A DNA stretch of 64,000 nt from Straminergon stramineum (taxonomy: Eukaryota > Streptophyta > Bryopsida > Hypnales > Calliergonaceae), in NCBI GenBank assembly GCA_963920665.1, contig OY987267.1, positions 4,092,001 through 4,156,000 on the forward strand. Reading direction: 5' to 3'. The position numbers were made by a program, and so were the translations under genes. The notes under the pieces are model-generated. The model saw only the letters and a list, made by a program, of their open reading frames with translations, did no database searches and was not told the DNA's origin. Of the stretch, positions 1-12,736 are shown piece after piece (within the stretch, counting starts at the first letter, position 1; every line of letters begins with the position of its first letter).

Positions 1-329
1 CGTCCTTTGGCAAATACTTAATGCAGTCTTATCGGTGTCCAATTGGTGATTGGAACAGAAGCAATTTGAGAAATTCTTCTGCTATCAATTAACTTAGAGT
101 TCAAAATGCCATGATCTGACTTTTATTTTTATTTTTTGTTCTTTTACTTTTGAGAAATTAATGACATTTCTAACTTATGGGGGAAAAAGAAGATCTGACT
201 TGATTTGCTAAATTTCAGGGGCACTTCTCACACAAGGTACCAAGTCCCAACTCTTGAAGTCCTTAGGTAGTGCAAAGGCCATAAGAAGTTATCCAAACTT
301 TCTTCGGTTGTAAGATACAAGGTCCGTAG

Positions 330-600
330 AGTGAGAGACCATGTAAGAGCTGCAAATTAATTTGGGGAGCTTGGATTTCTTGAAATATTTTTCAGTAAAT
401 TTTCATTGAAAGACAATTGGATGTGGCATCTAACCCAAGTTGTTTCATATTTTTTTGAGCTTCGTGGAATTAGTTATGAATTTTTGAAGTTGAAATGAAG
501 TGGTCACTACATGAAATGTTGATCATTTCTACATTGCTGGTGCAATGAGAAAGAAACAATGTGACTTCTGCATTAGAAGATGTGTTTAAGGCATGAACCC
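330..600. mobile_element. Diverged family E MITE remnant
   Basis: The interior (CAGTAAATTTTCATTGAAAG, the caagttgtttcat stretch, and aagtggtcacta) matches by eye the interior of the better preserved family E copies near 28.1, 38.1 and 47.1 kb. The terminal inverted repeats are too eroded to place, so the ends are approximate. It is non-coding and presumably an old copy. Confidence 0.45.
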
Positions 601-3220
601 TTTATGGACCTCCTACCTTAGGAGGTGAATAAAAAAATATCACATGTAGGACTCGGGGGCCTTCAAAAAGTGAAGGCCAAATCTAAATCTCACACCTTCA
701 CCAACTATTTCATTCACTCCAATTACTGAAATTGTCCTCTATCACCTATATTAGTAATGATTAAACCCAAGAAGAGAATGCATTCTTATTGTTCTTGCTT
801 TCTTCATTGCAATAAAATATGGCATTGTTGGCATTTTGGCATTGCAAAAACTTGCAATGTACCAACAAAGTGCATAGATGATGATGGCTATTTTTATTGT
901 TGAAAGTGGGAGGCTTCTTTCACCTAGAACTTCTTGGTAATTTTCAAGGCTTGTTGGACTATTGGAGCATTGTCCTTTTGGATTTGTAGTTGTCCAAATT
1001 TTGAATTCTTTGTCTAATAGCTATACATGTATATAGAGAGTTGATGAGTTGTTCCATTTCCATTTTTGTGTGTCAAACAATGATAAGTTACATTTTAAGT
1101 CCAATAGATGTTGGCTTGATATGAAGCCATAGTGCTAATTGAGTAGATCACAAGCAAGCGAAGTAAACTTATTGTTGTTTCAAGTGAAGAATTGTCTTCT
1201 ATTTTGAGACTATAAGTCCAAAGGACTATTTCTTTTTTTTCCCTTAGAGTATACAAGTCGTATGGCCAACATTGGTGAATTGTGCTTGCCTAATTGTGCA
1301 AGTATGTGCATTTGTGAGAATTTTGGCTCAAGTCGAATCATTGTTGTTGAAGAGATAAAATTACTAGTTGTTTGTGTATCATTGTCTATCACTAGAGAGA
1401 ATTAGTCACCAAAAGTAGCGAGAGATTAATTACTTGACAATCTCTCTAATTGCTTGAAGTGTGAGTAGGATTGGTCAAGTTGATCAATTCAAATTTGTAC
1501 AAGTACTATGTTCGAGTGTGAAAGATGAATTGTTGCAAGAATTGCTAGCCAATGAAGATTCAAAAGTCACTGCAATCAAATTATTTGTGTAGGTTGAATT
1601 ATCCTTGCTATATTGATTTACACAATTGAAGTGAATATGTCTTCAAAGAATGTAGTGTGGGAATTAAGTCTATTTAAATCTATTTAATTCAAGATAAGTT
1701 ATCTTTGAGTACTTTTATTGCCCCAAGTTGTTTTAAAATGTGAATGTGTGCTTGATGATGGTTTAACAATTTGAGGTTGCATTTTACAAACCACCCCTTT
1801 ACAATGTAGAAGCCAACATACTTGTGCTATGATATATATGAGTAGTGTACATTCAAAACCTTCAAGTGTCCTCCATTGGTACACAATACACAAATAAACA
1901 CAAATATTTACATGGCATAAATAAGGTATTTTGCCTTGTTTCATGATGAAAGGCGAAGTTCCACTTAGCTCCAAAACAATATGCATACATGGGGTCTTAA
2001 AATTTTGGGGTTTGTTTTGTTGATAAGTAAGGACATAAGGTTTGTTTGTTATATTGTACAATGACATCATGTGTTCAAGAATAAACTTTTTTTTTTCTAA
2101 CCAAAAAGAACTTAAGTCAAGTGATTATTATGATACTTGTACACCACTAAACAAGTTTACTACTAAAAGACTATCTACAACAACTTCAGATGAATCCTAA
2201 TTCAATAATTATTTTGACAATATATTTTATAGACAAAATGTTATTTCATTTACTATTAAATTTGCATGAAATCTTAAATAATAAGTATAGACAAAAAAAT
2301 GATTTAAAATTTAGTTGTGGCTTCACTTGTGAAACTATAGTTGTGTGGTTTCAAAATCCAATGACTTTACATCATTGATGTCAAAATTGGACAATATATA
2401 TGTAAATATGGCTAAACTAGTTAAGGCTTGAAGATCATAATTGTAATTAGCAATTAACTAGGGCTCTATTTTTCTATACTACTAGTGACGACTAATTAAA
2501 AGAATTAAAATTTCAAAATTTGAACGTTTTAGAATTATGAGTTTTTGCTTTGTAAACTTGAAAGCTTGTAATTTTAGTGGCAACCTTTAGATTGGATATG
2601 GTTTATGCATTGGTGAATATATAATTCATTTTATCAAGCTAAGGTGGTGCATAACTAAGAGAATAGAATTTTTAAGTCAGACAACTAAAGTGCCTTAACT
2701 AAAGCCATGATTATTTGAGGATTTTGCAACTATATGACCAAAGTGTCATACATGAATCCACAACTTGTATGGATTTTTTTGTAAAAACATGACTACAGTA
2801 TCATAATTCAAACCACATCTTGTTTTGGAACCATTTAGCATATTGTTTCATCTACATTTGAGCTATATGTAGCCATTTACAACAAGAAAAACTTCACAAG
2901 GTTTCAAGAGCAACTAAAGGTAGTTGAAAAGTTTTTTTGAGGCAACTAATTGGGCTTCTAGGAGATTAGGGTTTAATCTTAGTTATTTGTTTTATAATTT
3001 TAAGAGCTTTCAATATGAGTAGAAATTAATATGAATAGTGGAAAACACAACTACATTTGTTGAGCAAATTTTAAGGGCTTATGTAGTGACCTTATCATAA
3101 TAAGAGTACACAAGTAGAATAAAAATCAAATTGTATCTTCTTGTAAGTTTCAAATAATAAATCAATCATCATTGGTAGCATTTGTGGTAGCACAAAGAGA
3201 AGTGGAGTGTAAGTTTGTAA

Positions 3221-3278
3221 ATTTATAAATTGCAATGTTAGAACTTATGATTTATAAATTGCAATGTTAGAACTTATG
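3221..3278. repeat. Perfect 29-bp tandem duplication
   Basis: A 29-base unit starting ATTTATAAATTGCAATG occurs twice in direct succession without a mismatch, and the first ten bases begin a third copy. The perfect match suggests a recent local duplication. Confidence 0.85.
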
Positions 3279-4728
3279 ATTTATAAAATTATAATTTGAA
3301 ATTTTTAATTGAAAATATTCATCTATCTTAAATTTGAAAACCTATAGATTTTGAAGTTCTTAAAATCTTAAAATTTAAAATTTACAAACTTAAGATATTT
3401 TGCTACCACATATATCTTTGATGAATGTGAATGTGATTGAATTCAAATTGATAGCAACCAAACAAACCTTAGATGAATGGATGCATAATAGGGGTGGTAA
3501 AACAATTGTAGCCTCAAAATTATTGAGCTTCAAACTAAAAGTTCCCTTATGCATCATAAATTGAAGCATTGTAGTTGTAAAATTATAGAACTTTTGTTGC
3601 AAATATTCAAGTGAGGTCCTCTAATATGGGATTTATGTATTGATGTGTATTAGATAAATTTGCAAATTTTTAAGAAAGTAGAGATTTCACCAATAGATAA
3701 TATATATGACATTCTCACACAAGGCGATGCAATTGAAATCACAAAATTTTGAACATTTATAGCATATAGTTTGTTTGAAATATATTTATGGTTCATGAGA
3801 ATTAATCAAAATTATGCATAATGTGTAAGTTTGTGAAGTTGGGGGAGGGGAGTTTTACAGGAAGTGTCTAGTGGAATGATTACCCAAACAAATATGACTT
3901 TGTATAATAGCTTGGATTTTAGAGGTTGAGAAAAAATTACAATTCATTTGTAGTTTACAATCATCAATAACAAGTTGAGGTTCAATTTGAATTTTAGAAT
4001 TGGGCACCAAGAATTTGGTGTAGGTGCCAACAAGTAGGGAGTGTAGACGTGAAAATAATGGGCAAGTAATGAGTGACAACATATGAATTCAAAGTACGCA
4101 CCCAAATACCAACCAATTAGCATCCATGCTTGCATACCATGTACTACATGGCACACAATCACACATGTAGGGGAGTACATGGATAAGCTAAATCCAAATA
4201 TGTATGAATTCCCATGTTCGACAATTAATATGTTGTTGACTATATTGGCCAACGAAGGCCCCATTTGGAGAGACAAAATGTCCATGCAACTTGAAAATCT
4301 TGAAAATGTGTCATATTAGACATGTTTAGAATGATTCATTGGAAATTCATGGTGTATTTGATTTATAACAAATTTTTGTCCTGCATTTGACTCATACTAA
4401 TATTTTTAATTGCATCTGAATTCATATTCAACTTTGTGATTTTTAGGAACGACAATAAATTATAGTTGTACATTATCTAGTCGGTTCCCTCTCCAAATTA
4501 GAATTATGGTCACCTCTTTGCAATTTTGTCACAAATTAGAGACTAAAGGGCTTTTCCCACCTCAAGAGTTTCTAAAATGCATTAGGACCCTACCCACCCA
4601 CCACATTGTCCCCATTGTTTGTCCAAACATTTAGACAATGAAGTCAATCCAATTAGGTGTATGCATACAAAACTTGGAGTCAAAAACAAAAAACACAACA
4701 TCAAACATTCAAAAAAAATTTCAAATAC

Positions 4729-5618
4729 CTAAACCCCTAAAAGACATGTATAATTTTTTTTGGCAATGTAGCAGTTTTGGTCATCCATTTACAAATGGAA
4801 TTTTCAATTTAATTTTTTCTTTGAAATTTTCATACTAAATGTCGTTGAGGAATGTAGCTTTCAGACACAAAAAAATCATAAATTTTGACTACATAGATAA
4901 GAAGATATTGTATGATATTTAGTTTCTTTCTCAATACAAGTAGCTTGGTAGCTTAATTAAAAATCATTTAAGAAATAAAGCTTTTAATCATTCTATTGCA
5001 ATTGACAAGGTGAAAGTTATTAAGAGTTTTAGTTTGTGGGCAATTATGGAATGTCTTCTCTAAAATAAACTTAAAAGTCCTTTATTAAACTCAATTTTCA
5101 ATATTTTTGAAAAAGAAAAATCATTATGTGTATTGTTCAATACGAAATTACAAACTTTGGGATTTTCATTTTCATTTCAGAAATTTATTTCTTAACAATT
5201 AAGTATTTTTAATCATATTCTAACTCTTTTTACAAGTTTACTATTTTTTTCAAGCATGATTATGAAATATTTTTGTTGAAAACTTTTATATGTATTCCCA
5301 AATTATCTCTTCAATATATTATAGAAAGTTGCAAGTTGTAGGATCTACACAGTCTTGGGTAAAAAGTTTGAAAGATGAAACTACCATTTGGGAAGAGTTG
5401 AAAATATTTCGTGATGAAATTTAAGTATCATGATCTTGCAATTAGTAAGGTTCCTTACTTTGAAATTTTATGAGGGTGTACTCTAACAAGTTAACTAAAA
5501 GATCCTACATTTAGAATTATTAATAGATGAATATAGATGAAGATTTTAGCCTTGCTTTAAGTACGAGTATTTTAAAGTAGTTTTGGGCCTAAAAACACCA
5601 CATTCATTTAGGGATTAA
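4729..5618. mobile_element. TTAA element P1 (piggyBac-like MITE)
   Basis: The left end reads CTAAACCCCTAAAAGAC, a slightly decayed TTAA-CCCCTAAA end. The right end reads CATTTAGGGATTAA. The left half (ggcaatgtagcagttttgg and what follows) matches the left half of the element at 20585-21541. The right half (gatgaagattttagcc...gggcct) matches the right half of the element at 19668-20563. There is no transposase frame, so it is non-autonomous. Confidence 0.6.
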
Positions 5619-6540
5619 GTGCAAATTGTTTTTAAAATTGACTATTGCACATTCTTTTTAAAATGTATAATCTCTATTAATGAGAGCGTATAGTTGATTT
5701 TAGGTACACTAATTTTGAATACTTTGTAAATTCATAGTTTATAAATACATCATCCAAAAAAATTGTATACTTATAGAAACTTTAGAATCTCCCTTTGTTT
5801 TTCAACAAGATTAAAAAAACTTAGATAGTTTAATAATAATGACAATAATCAAATGCTCATTTGGAAAACTTTAAGTATTGTTGCATCTACCATGTACAAT
5901 GTTTTATCTTTAAAGAACCATGATATATTTTAGGCAATAATAGTAAAAAATAAATGGCACTTCTAAACTTATGAGAAAAACAAACTAATAGAAGTTTTTT
6001 TGAAATCCAATTGCAAAAAATTCTACTAGGCTACCATATAAATGTGTAGGAAAAAAAATTCAAAAACGTAGACCTTATAGATTGTAAGACAATAGCATTT
6101 GAAAGTTAGAAGACCAAATTTTTTTACCTATGCCCAACATGGTCAACGAACTATAAGATGAATTTTGACCATAAAAAATATGTACATTGGACATTTTTTT
6201 AGTTGCATCCTATATCTTGAAAGTTACATGCTTGCCAAAATTTTGAAATAAAAGACAATTTTTGCATGTGTAGCTTGCCTTGTACAACAAACTTTGGATA
6301 ATATTACTTTTTACATAAATACTTGATCAGAAAAGAAATTAAATTCTTGCAAAGGCAATATATATTTACACCATGAATTTAAATAAGATCCATTCATTAT
6401 GAGAGTATGGTTCCACATGCTATAAAGGCACTAGCTTAGTGCCCAATAAGGGCTTGTTGAACCAAAATCTCTTATTGTAGCTTGGTGTTGCAATATTCTT
6501 TTCTACTAGTGAAATCCCTATCTGGATTTCCTACTGCTCA
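5619..6540. other. Unassigned AT-rich spacer
   Basis: I see no gene, structured repeat or RNA gene here. It separates two TTAA-type elements. Confidence 0.5.
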
Positions 6541-7416
6541 TTAACCCCTAAAGTTTTAAAGTCATGGAATGCATTCTTCAGGATTTCAAGTAGGTCCCTA
6601 TGATTTCAAATTTTAGTGAAATTTTTAGACTTGTTTTTCGAGTCAGTTGGAGTACATACTATCTATATGGGAATATAATTTTCATTTCATGTGGTGCCAT
6701 GGAGAAAAATTTATGCCTTCGTAAGCACAAAATGCTTGACTCTCAACAATAAAAGAATTGATGTCTTTCTAAAAAGTCTTAATTCATTCCATATGGATAA
6801 GTGATGTAAAAGTTACAAAGTGCCTTGTATTGAAGGCAATTAGGGGATCTTCTAGAGAAATAATAACATATAGGATTCGTTTCCAAACCCAATTTTTACA
6901 ATTTTTCAAAACTAAAACATTTTTAGGGGGTAGATTACTTGCTACAACAATTTGGATTCCATTATAATTCAATTCCATCTAAGAAAAATTAACAATATCC
7001 TTTTTCCCCCCAACTTATATCTATTCTTGTTGAACAATTTTTCTCAAGAATGAATTTCCTTTTTTTAAAACATTTTTTCTAGATTTTCAACTCAATTTCT
7101 CACCATAAAGATTTAAACCTCAAAGATTTGTAGAGCAAAAAATTAAGATAAGGGGATTTCAAGTCTAATAACCTAGACATGTGATGTGGAAAGAAATTAT
7201 TTCATTTCATTTTGAGCACTAATATCTTACAATCTACATGGTCAAAACGTATGAATTTTTTTTCACACATTCTCATACATGTTTTAGTGCAAGATCTCAT
7301 GGTTGAATAAGCAAAAGAAGTGTTTTTTCATTATAGCTCTTGTACTAGAAATGGTAGTTTTAAAGTGTCCATTGATAAATATCTTTAGTGGTAGTCATGA
7401 ACCTTTAGGGATTTAA
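6541..7416. mobile_element. TTAA element P2 (piggyBac-like MITE)
   Basis: The left end is TTAACCCCTAAAG, directly at a TTAA. The right end is CCTTTAGGGATTTAA, a decayed mirror image. Subterminal sequence gtactagaaatggtagttt near the right end recurs in the elements ending at 21541, 24113 and about 24540. The left part (gatttcaagtaggtccctatgatttcaaatttt) recurs near 22.5, 23.2 and 42.7 kb. No coding capacity. Confidence 0.65.
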
Positions 7417-8803
7417 TGGACTCTTCAAGAATTAACCCTTAAAATCCGGAGGGGGGGGGGGATTTTGAGCATGGTTCTTGTTTTTTTGACTAGCTCTTAT
7501 AACAAGTATAAATCCTCATTCATGTGGAATAATTTTGATGATCATCACTATTGAAATGAAAGAAGACTTACATAGCTTTTCTATGACCCCTCCCTCGACA
7601 AAATTGCACAATTTTTGGAGAAATGCCACAATTGACATGATCAATGACAAATATTTGGTCAGGTGATACTCTGTACATACAATAAAATTGGAATGTCCCA
7701 AAATGCTTCAAAAACTGTGATTTTTTCCCACACATACATATCATCGTGATTTTGATGAATAATTTATTTTTCAAATTGTTTGAGGTGTGGAAAAATAGAT
7801 ATGAGGATGTAAAGTGACTACACAAAGTGCCTTCTTCATTATCCAAAAGTTTCACCAATAATTGTACAATTGATCATTTCTTGTTCGAATTGCACAAATC
7901 GATTCAATAGAAAAAATCGTCTAGGATCTCTTTATTGTTTATGGACTATTAGTGAGGTCCACATTTTGAAATTTTCTGCAAATGTAGTTGCAGAAGCCAC
8001 TATTGGTGGTCTTGTGGTCCTTTATGGGGTGAACATGTTTCTATGGCTCATTTGATGATTGATGCTCATCTCATTGTTGGAACCAACAATCAGGATTGTA
8101 TTGAAAACAATTGATGGCAATGACAAGTCCAGTTTTCCCAACTAAACCAACGTGGTGTGTCAATGTTAGGGAAGTTTTTTTGAGTTTTACCAACTAATTT
8201 CCTCCAATTTAATTTCAAAGTGAATAACTTTTTTCATGTATCAAGTCCCATTCGCTTCTCTATTTTTCACTAAAAAATAGAAATTTCATAGATTTTCCAC
8301 TAATATTTTGCTGATGTTTTCAAATTGCAACCATTTTTTCGCCCAATTCCATTGGCTAATGTTGAAGTAGTTGCCGGTTCTTCTTGAACATAGCCGTGTG
8401 CTCCTCTCTTTGTTGGTTTCTCACTTTGAATTTGGAAGATTTCTCCACCACCAAAAAATGGCCAGGGAAGATTGAGCCCCTTATTGCCCCATATTTTACC
8501 CTTGGAGAAAATACTAGATTTAAAAAAAATTTACCACCCCCTATCAAATTTACAAATTTTGAGTTCATATTTGCAATTAGGGGCCCTTTAATAGCTCTCA
8601 AAGGTGAGGAAATACAAAACGTATGAGACACAAAATAGGGAGAAATTTTTACATTTATCCTTGGCTAAGGCAATAAAGGGGGGTCAATCCCTCTTTATCC
8701 CCCTCCCCAACTCGAAGAAAATTTACCCAATGCTTTCATTTGAAAGAACGAGACCCTCCTTCTATCCAACCAAGGTGAATTGCCCCCCTCATTGCCCTGC
8801 AAT
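7417..8803. other. Spacer with family-H-like fragments
   Basis: No gene is supported. An 11-G run lies at 7451-7461. Around 8.46-8.60 kb the sequence (gagttcatatttgcaattagggg) resembles, in reverse orientation, a piece shared with the inverted-repeat element at 17580-17842 and with 61.3-61.6 kb. Two open frames on opposite strands near 8.4-8.6 kb overlap almost completely and look like chance frames in this repeat. Confidence 0.45.
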
Positions 8804-9323
8804 TTAACCCCTATAGGACCTAGGAGTCCACTGTGAGCTTTTTGAGAACTTGGGGGTAGCCTCTATTGACTTCATAATTTGGAATTTTTGTATGAAATTT
8901 TTAGGATGAATGCCCCTCATCATAATTTACATGTGAAGTTTTGTTTCATGTCATTCTAATAAGTATTGCATAATTTAGAAGGGTTTTTTCAACTTCAATG
9001 TCAAATTGGGCAACAAAAAATATATTCTAAAGTTTTTTTTTTTTAATTTTATAAATTGATACCTCCTCAAAAAAAAATTGAAACAATCCATTTTGAATAA
9101 TGAAGTGAAAGTTACGAAGAGTTTTATTTTGTAGGCAATGAAGGTAGAAAAAACATATAAAGATGTCTTTTGTTCTCAACCTTGAAAATTTTCGAATAAA
9201 AATAAAATTAAAGGTCACTAATTTTTAAACAAGAAAACAGTAACCATTGGAATTGAAAATTTATAATTTCTTGTAAAAGTTATTAGCAAATTCACAAAAT
9301 GCCAAACAAAAATAGGGGTCTAT
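8804..9323. mobile_element. TTAA element P3, 3'-truncated
   Basis: The left end is TTAACCCCTATAGGACC. Following sequence (tgtgaagttttgtttcatgtcatt, ttcaatgtcaaattgggcaac) matches the left half of the element at 19668-20563. The right end is missing and the similarity stops where the 43-bp minisatellite starts. Confidence 0.6.
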
Positions 9324-9795
9324 TATTTTACAATTACCCTTCTACGGGGTCAATGAAGGGGTCCTTTTTTTTACAATTATCCTTCTACGGGGTCAATGAG
9401 GGGGGCCATTTTTTTACAATTACCCTCCTATGGGGTCAATAAGAGGTCCATTTTTTTACAATTATCCTTCTATGGGGTCAATGAGGGGGTCCATTTTCTT
9501 ACAATTACCCTTCTATGGGGTCAATGAGGGGGTCCATTTTTTTACAATTACCCTTCTGTGGGGTCAATGAGGGGGTCCATTTTTTTACAATTACCCTTCT
9601 GTGGGGTCAATGAGAGGTCAATTTTTTTACCAATTATCCTTCTACAGGGTCAATGAGGGGTCCATTTTTTTACAATTACCATTCAACAAGGTCAATGAGG
9701 GGGTCCATTTCTTTACAATTATCCTTCTACGGGGTCAATGAGGGGGGCCATTTTTTTACAATTACTATTCAACGGGGTCAATGAGGGGGTCAATT
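9324..9795. repeat. Minisatellite, about 11 units of 42-44 bp
   Basis: The unit is about 43 bases: a T-tract, then TTACAATTACCCTTCTACG, then GGGTCAATGAGGGGGTCCA. I count eleven units with small length changes and substitutions (for example ACGG, ATGG, GTGG or ACAG in the middle). It lies just upstream of the GC-rich region preceding the RSL gene. The word GGGGTCAAT also appears near 8.68 and 61.85 kb, so the unit may have grown from a dispersed repeat. Confidence 0.95.
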
Positions 9796-9832
9796 CTCCC
9801 TGCCCTGGCTTGGCCCCTCCGTGTCCGTCTTT

Positions 9833-9857
9833 CCTTTTTTTCTCTCTCTCTCTCTCC
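9833..9857. repeat. CT microsatellite
   Basis: A T-tract runs into a (CT)n tract of about eight repeats. It lies in the upstream region of the RSL gene; pyrimidine tracts of this kind are common near plant promoters. Confidence 0.8.
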
Positions 9858-9910
9858 CCACACCAGCAACGTGATGATGCCAGTCAGTCCTGAGTAAGTT
9901 CGTCTCATTC

Positions 9911-9950
9911 CAAGTGCCACCAAGTGCCACCAAGTGCCACCAAGTGCCGC
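9911..9950. repeat. Four exact-phase 10-bp repeats
   Basis: CAAGTGCCAC is repeated four times head to tail (the last unit ends GC instead of AC). The period is close to one turn of the DNA helix, so any factor binding the unit would line up on one face; that is inference. Confidence 0.9.
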
Positions 9951-10347
9951 AATCAGCCCACATGGCAAAAGCTGGACCCAGGGAGAGGGATTCCAACAAG
10001 ACAGACACTTGTCCACGAGAAGATCTACAAATGCCCAACATTCCACCCCCACCCCCACCCCTACTTCAAAATGGCGGCCCAACAGACGTGAAAAAGAAAA
10101 AGAAAAAAGAGAAAAGAACCCCAAAACACTTACTATAAAAAAAATTAAAATATTATGGAAAAATAAAAATAAAAACATCCCCACCCTCCACATCCATTTG
10201 CGTGACAAGCACAAGCGGGGACTCCGGGGAGAATATGCTGGCGAAAAGCATCACAACAAACACGCCCGGCCCAACCCGGACCCATCTGATCCGTCTGATC
10301 CAGGCCGTCCAACCCACCCACAAAGGGGAAGGGAAGGGAAGGTAGGT

Positions 10348-10415
10348 CCGTCCGTCCGTCGGCTCCGTCCGTCGGCTCCGTCCGTCCCAGCGGGCCGGGC
10401 CGGGCCGGGCCGGGA
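10348..10415. repeat. GC-rich CCGT and GGGCC repeats
   Basis: TCCGTCCGTCGGC-type units are followed by four to five GGGCC units (10391-10415). The run sits in an upstream region far richer in GC than the surrounding spacer. The long open frames across it on both strands are explained by this simple composition and are not genes. Confidence 0.8.
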
Positions 10416-10582
10416 TACACCACCCCATCCCATCCCACCCAAAATGAAAAATTACGGCGCCCCAACCAAGGCGGCCCGAGGGGCCCGCCCCGTGCAAAAA
10501 CCCAAGCCCCCCTCCGCCCGTCCGACCTTTTTGTTGCCTTGGGCGGGGGGAATGGGAAAGTTACTGCTGGTGGAATTTGCCG

Positions 10583-10617
10583 GGTGGGCGGGGCGGGGCG
10601 GGGCGGGGCGGGGCGGG
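10583..10617 (+). repeat. G-rich GGGGC array, G-quadruplex candidate
   Basis: GGGCG is followed by repeated GGGGC units, giving at least six G-runs of three or four bases separated by single C residues on the plus strand. This fits the usual definition of a possible G-quadruplex. It lies about 2.1 kb upstream of the RSL start codon, close to where the purine-rich leader-like sequence begins. Confidence 0.75.
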
Positions 10618-12736
10618 TAAGGTGGGTGGCTACTACTGGCTGATGAGAGTAGACGGATATTGGTTGGGACGAGACTCACGAGAGGGATGGGCGATGGGGC
10701 TAGGCTACTGTAGGCTTAGGCTATGGACGGCGATCGGATGGCGTGCGGGAAGTAGTTTGGGTTCTGAGTTCTGACAGCGCACTCAGGACTAGTATTTTAG
10801 TAGGCAATTAGTAGTATGATAGGCAAAACAAGTGTGAGTGAGTGAGGCAGCAGCAGCAGAAGAAGAAGAAGATAAGCGTGGAACCAGGAAAGAAGTCGGA
10901 GGCCAAAAAAAAGAGTCAGCAAGTAGACTTAATAATAATTAGACAAAGGAGGCGCGCGCGATGGTAGAAACTGCAAGAACAGTACTGTACTGTAGATAGA
11001 AAGAAGCATCTGATGAAAACCTGGGTGGACGAGCGAGCGAGCGAGAGGCAGATTGAGAGAAAGAGAAAGAGAAAAGAGAAAGCGACTGAGCTCAGTTAGT
11101 AGTGAGCGAAGGATGATGCGAGTGTGAAGTGAGCGAAGAGCAAGGGGGGCAGTAAAAGAAAAGCGTGAGAGTGATTGAGTAGGAGCTAAACTGGGGTGGC
11201 AGCCATGGGGGCAGAGACCTTGGAGTGGAATTACGGCTACAAGACAAGAGTACGGGGCAACAGTGGCGGAAGAGGAACAGAATAGATGGCGAGAACAACG
11301 AGTTTTCTCTCTTTTTAGATATGGTGCCTGCTGCCTGCCTGATGAGTGCTGCCTGCTGCTGCTGCCACCAGCCCACCACCGGGAGGAGGGGGATAGAAGT
11401 AAGTTAGAATACTACTAGTTGCTGTTGTACGTCCACTGTGGGGATGTCGTTCGTTGCTGGCTGCTACAGGGGAATAGTCGAAGGAGAAGAATAGAAGAAC
11501 GGAAAGTCTGTTTGAGGAGGACAGTCCAGGGAGATGATGATGATGATGAGTGGATTATTATACTGTTGTTGCGCGACTGCCCATCCCTCCTGGTTGCCCG
11601 CACCCCATTCTTATCATCCCCCATCTCCCCTTCCTTTTTAAGCCTGCCTTGTCCCTCGTCTTCCTCTTCTTCTTCTTCCCTTCTTATTCTTGTTGTTGGT
11701 CTCATCCTCCTGCTTCGTGTATTCCACGCTTCCATTTCTGCTTCCTTGCGCTATTCGTGGGGTGGCTGGGGTTGAAGCCGTCTTGAGGATTTGTGTTTGC
11801 GAGTTTGTTGGATTGGTGGTGGGGCTAGGTCAAGGAAGGCGAAAGAGAGAGGGTTTGGGGGCGCTGGTTGGGTCTCAGATCTGGGATTGAAGTGTGCGAG
11901 GGAGCTACAAGAGTGACGGGTTGGAATTTGCTGCGGAGTTGATTGGGAAGGGAGCAGATATTCTGGAGGGTGGAAGTGAGAGAGAGAGAGAGAAGGAGAA
12001 GCTCTGGCGTGTTTTGTTCCATGACGTCGGGGGGGCTGAGAGCTAGAATCGTTCATGATCTTTCCGTGCCTACTTCCGGTCTGCACGCCATTCACCGGAC
12101 CTTTGTTTTTGCCTCCGCAGCGTGCGGAGACATCAGAGTCGCAACGCTCGCTGTTTCGGTTTCGGATCTAGTAGCAGGGTCGAATTTCGATATGGAGACG
12201 GAGGAAGTCTAAGTGCCATGCGATTTAGCTTTTTTCTCGGGTGCCGTTTCTGACTTTGATAGCTTCTTCAGAGCTCGTGTTCGAGTGATGACTAGTTGAT
12301 TTTCATTACGAGTGGAATAATAGTTTTGTGTAGGTTGCGAATGGCCAAACAGATGAGACTGGGATTTGTTATTCAAGTGAAGAGGGCCTGGAAGATGCGA
12401 GCTGGACAGTAGATTGGGGTCTCCAAGTGGTACGAGTGCTTGTGGGAACATCTGTCAAGTGTCTGCGGAAAGGATTCCTTCTGCGCGGTTATGTTTTCCA
12501 GACCTTTCATCTGGTATGTACACAACTCACGGTTTGCGATCATTTCAACCTGCTGCTTCTGCCAATTTGTAGTGTATTGTTGGGGATTGTCTGTTCGTTT
12601 GGGTCGTTGGTTTGCAGAACCAATGTGTGTTCAACGATAATGAGGATGTCTCACTCTTTGTGGTGTGCAGGTAAACTTAAGCTTAGGTGAACCATCGTGA
12701 GATAGATTACAATTGCATACTACTAACGACAGTAAT

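Larger units (their letters stand above)
1..4728. other. Gene-free AT-rich stretch
   Basis: No open frame here has recognisable protein similarity, a sensible splice structure or a shift in base composition, so I see no gene. The short open frames are of the size expected by chance in AT-rich DNA. Contents I can name are a diverged family E element near the start and a 29-bp direct repeat near 3.2 kb, both listed separately. Confidence 0.6.
9796..12736 (+). promoter_or_regulatory. Upstream region and long leader of RSL gene
   Basis: GC content rises sharply after the minisatellite and stays high to the start codon. From about 10.8 kb the sequence is purine-rich and rich in GA, CTT and short ATG frames, as in long plant leaders. 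A likely leader intron acceptor is GTGTGCAG ending at 12670, in front of the start codon at 12737. Several ATGs precede the start. The best context is GCCATGG at 11205, opening a 26-codon frame that ends at 11285. The transcription start cannot be placed from sequence alone; long leaders with upstream frames often lower translation. Confidence 0.5.

Noticed and set aside
9765..10679. Long open frames on both strands over the GC-rich upstream region
   Set aside because: They overlap each other in several frames and translate simple GC-rich repeats (runs of P, G, R). No domain, start or splice structure supports them.
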